Shown here in pieces: positions 61,322 to 64,000 of a DNA stretch of 64,000 nt (positions are counted from its first letter, which is position 1; every line of letters begins with the position of its first letter). The notes under the pieces were generated by a model. It was not told the DNA's origin. It saw only the letters and a program-made list of their open reading frames with translations, and did not search any database. The DNA is from Thermomicrobiales bacterium (GTDB lineage: Bacteria > Chloroflexota > Chloroflexia > Thermomicrobiales > CFX8): NCBI GenBank assembly GCA_037045155.1, contig JBAOIG010000003.1, positions 806,001 through 870,000 on the forward strand, given 5' to 3'. The position numbers were made by a program, and so were the translations under genes.

Positions 61322-61549
61322 TCAGGACGGAATCCATTCCCAGATCCGGATAAAGACCGCGTCGATCCCGCCCAGAACCGCGCCGAGAATCGCTGCCATC
61401 GCGATGACGAGCAGCGTCAGGTTGCGGGTCGTCTCGGTGTCCGGCCATGAGACCTTGCGAACCTCGGTCATCGTGTCTCGCACCAGCGTCTGGAGCGAGC
61501 CCACGAAACCACCGCGTTGACCGCCCTTACTCGTCGTCCTGGTCGACAT
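61322..61549 (-). CDS. secE: Preprotein translocase subunit SecE
   Basis: The 75-aa protein has a short basic N-terminus, the conserved EVRKVSWPDTETTR amphipathic part and one membrane helix (about residues 44-65). It is part of SecYEG. It lies between tRNA-Trp and nusG. Confidence 0.95.
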   Translation of the reverse strand: MSTRTTSKGGQRGGFVGSLQTLVRDTMTEVRKVSWPDTETTRNLTLLVIAMAAILGAVLGGIDAVFIRIWEWIPS

Positions 61550-61713
61550 GTCGCCTTCCTCGTCGTGTGGATCGTGCCTGACGGCGGCGCGCCGCTCGGC
61601 AATACCGGCGCCGTCGCCGGGCTATCAACACAAAGACGGGGCGAGCCTCGGCGCTTCGCCCCACAACCGTCGCGTCACCGTCTGGTTCTTCCCCTCCTCC
61701 AGAGAGGAAGGGG

Positions 61714-61786
<73 letters not shown>

Positions 61787-61801
61787 AAGATATCGGCGCG
61801 T

Positions 61802-61972
61802 CTACCGCGTTTCGCGGAAGAGCCGATGCGAGCGACAGCGCGGGCAGAACTTCCGCAACTCCAGGCGGCTCGGGTCATTCCGACGATTCTTCTCGGACGT
61901 GTACGGGCGCTCCTTGCACTCCGTGCACTCGAGCGTAATGACCATCCGGTCCGCCTTGCTCTTCTTGGCCAT
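61802..61972 (-). CDS. rpmG: 50S ribosomal protein L33
   Basis: The 56-aa protein reads MAKKSKADRMVITLECTECK and continues to KFCPRCRSHRLFRETR. The two CxxC pairs mark a zinc-binding L33. It begins at ATG 61972. It is short, and its stop lies 15 bases before the tRNA-Trp gene. Confidence 0.95.
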   Translation of the reverse strand: MAKKSKADRMVITLECTECKERPYTSEKNRRNDPSRLELRKFCPRCRSHRLFRETR

Positions 61973-62002
61973 TATACATCACCCCGATTCCGGCCGAGGA
62001 AG

Positions 62003-62032
62003 GTGTCGGGCGGCCAGTGAGCCGCCCGACAC
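62003..62032 (-). terminator. Terminator after tuf
   Basis: A perfect 12-bp stem (62003-62014 with 62021-62032) with a 6-base loop lies about 50 bases beyond the tuf stop. No clear T tract follows on the minus strand, so partial read-through into rpmG is possible. Confidence 0.6.
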
Positions 62033-62081
62033 GGCAATTATTCGATCTTGAAGTATACCGCAGCCTCAGCGTTGACGCTGG

Positions 62082-63281
<1,200 letters not shown>

Positions 63282-63381
63282 TGTCCCTCGTACCTCCTGA
63301 GCTCGGCGCGATGGTGCCATGCGCTACTGTGACAGAATGAACACGCAAAAGGCCCATCTTTACGCGTTAAAGACGGGCCGG

Positions 63382-63463
63382 TGGGGAGAGAGGGATTCGA
63401 ACCCCCGAAGCATTGCGCAGCTGGTTTACAGCCAGCCCCCTTTGGCCACTTGGGTATCTCCCC
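63382..63463 (-). tRNA. tRNA-Tyr(GTA)
   Basis: On the minus strand acceptor GGGGAGA/TCTCCCC, anticodon stem GCTGG/CCAGC with loop CTGTAAA (anticodon GTA), long class II variable arm, T arm GGTTCGAATCC and discriminator A. Confidence 0.95.
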
Positions 63464-63467
63464 CTGG

Positions 63468-63539
63468 AGCCGACGATGGGACTCGAACCCGCAACCTGCT
63501 GTTTACAAAACAGCTGCTCTGCCATTGAGCTACGTCGGC
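63468..63539 (-). tRNA. tRNA-Thr(TGT)
   Basis: On the minus strand acceptor GCCGACG/CGTCGGC, anticodon stem GCTGT/ACAGC with loop TTTGTAA (anticodon TGT), T arm GGTTCGAGTCC and discriminator T. Confidence 0.95.
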
Positions 63540-63562
63540 GTGCGATCGAGCACCGAGCGGAA

Positions 63563-63591
63563 ATTGTATCGAGAGTGTCGTAGCATGTCAA
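63563..63591 (-). promoter_or_regulatory. Promoter of the tRNA-Thr/tRNA-Tyr/tuf operon
   Basis: On the minus strand TTGACA (63591-63586) and TACAAT (63568-63563) are 17 bases apart, one of the best sigma-70-type sites in the window, 24 bases upstream of tRNA-Thr. Confidence 0.8.
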
Positions 63592-63724
63592 CGGCCAGCG
63601 TGAGCTTCACGCAGGGTTGATTTTCGATTGCTGGCATGTGGCCTTTCTGATATCGTTGTATGTTGAAGACGTACGCTGCCTACGGGCGGCATGAGAGCAA
63701 ATTGCGCAGGGAGGCTGCTCGCGG

Positions 63725-63994
63725 ATGACATTGCAGAAGACCCAGCGGGACGACATCGTTGAGAACTATCGAACCCACGACACCGATACCGGGTCACCGG
63801 AAGTTCAGATCGCGCTCCTCACCGAGCGGATCAATGGGTTGATCGAGCACCTGCGCGAACACCCGCACGACCATCATTCCCGTCGCGGGCTGCTGAAGCT
63901 CGTTGGACGGCGTCGTCGGCTGCTTGCGTATCTCAACCAGAATGATAGCGACCGATACCGGACGCTGATCGCCAGGCTTGGTCTGCGGCGCTGA
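63725..63994 (+). CDS. rpsO: 30S ribosomal protein S15
   Basis: The 89-aa protein has the S15 pattern with DTGSPEVQIALLTERINGL, HLREHPHDHHSRRGLLKLVG and RRRRLLAYL. It binds 16S rRNA helices 20-22 early in 30S assembly. AGGGAGG lies 12 bases before ATG 63725. It is divergent from the tuf operon; a pnp gene may follow beyond the window, as is common. Confidence 0.95.
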   Translation: MTLQKTQRDDIVENYRTHDTDTGSPEVQIALLTERINGLIEHLREHPHDHHSRRGLLKLVGRRRRLLAYLNQNDSDRYRTLIARLGLRR

Positions 63995-64000
63995 GATTGC

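Overview
The window is GC-rich bacterial chromosome, about 60% G+C by eye. Gene content fits a Chloroflexota member, most likely a Thermomicrobia/Sphaerobacter relative. The reasons are the primosome set DnaB, a DnaD-like protein and a DnaC/DnaI-like loader in a row, CdaA/CdaR next to it, an ANTAR response regulator, a HemQ-type haem enzyme, and the block tRNA-Thr, tRNA-Tyr, tuf, rpmG, tRNA-Trp, secE, nusG, rplKAJL. The taxon is inferred from gene content only.

Layout. 1-8054: plus-strand exopolysaccharide cluster with the tail of a membrane protein, two O-antigen ligase/polymerase-like proteins, a UDP-glucuronate decarboxylase-like epimerase, an LPG-synthase-type membrane protein, a GT4 glycosyltransferase, a 55-aa membrane protein and a flippase. 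8092: tRNA-Asp. 8.4-19.9 kb: mixed metabolic and transport genes (MgtC/DUF4010, two MFS exporters, a 1046-aa Asp-box propeller protein, ATP-grasp ligase, YggX, formyltransferase paralogue, class III aminotransferase). 19.9-25.6 kb: a tight minus-strand run of six genes that includes two unusual fusions, HemQ+polysaccharide deacetylase and nuclease-like domain+HPRT, with FixX-type and 2Fe-2S ferredoxins between them. 25.7-32.1 kb: M16 peptidase and ilvBNC, the latter preceded by a strong promoter, a branched-chain-residue leader frame and a hairpin.

Accessory region, 32.1-37.4 kb. An ISKra4-like insertion sequence has 23-bp inverted repeats and a 7-bp target duplication. Next to it a 3.5-kb restriction-modification island sits inside a tRNA-Arg gene, bounded by a 43-bp direct repeat of the tRNA 3' half. 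No integrase is visible in the island.

37.4-64 kb. Two tRNA-Ser genes; a minus-strand operon moxR, DUF58, PrsW, transglutaminase, ribokinase, corA; then plus-strand polA, fmdB-like, cysS, rlmB, rplI, dnaB, dnaD-like, dnaC-like, cdaA, cdaR. The last part is a minus-strand translation block from tRNA-Thr (promoter near 63.57 kb) down to rplL, ending at tRNA-Pro and the ANTAR regulator, with rpsO at the right edge. rplL as given carries a one-base frameshift, and the IS transposase needs a +1 shift, so read accuracy at those two points matters.

Most promising for follow-up: the HemQ-deacetylase fusion and its operon, the HPRT fusion, the integrase-less R-M island in tRNA-Arg, and the ilv leader.
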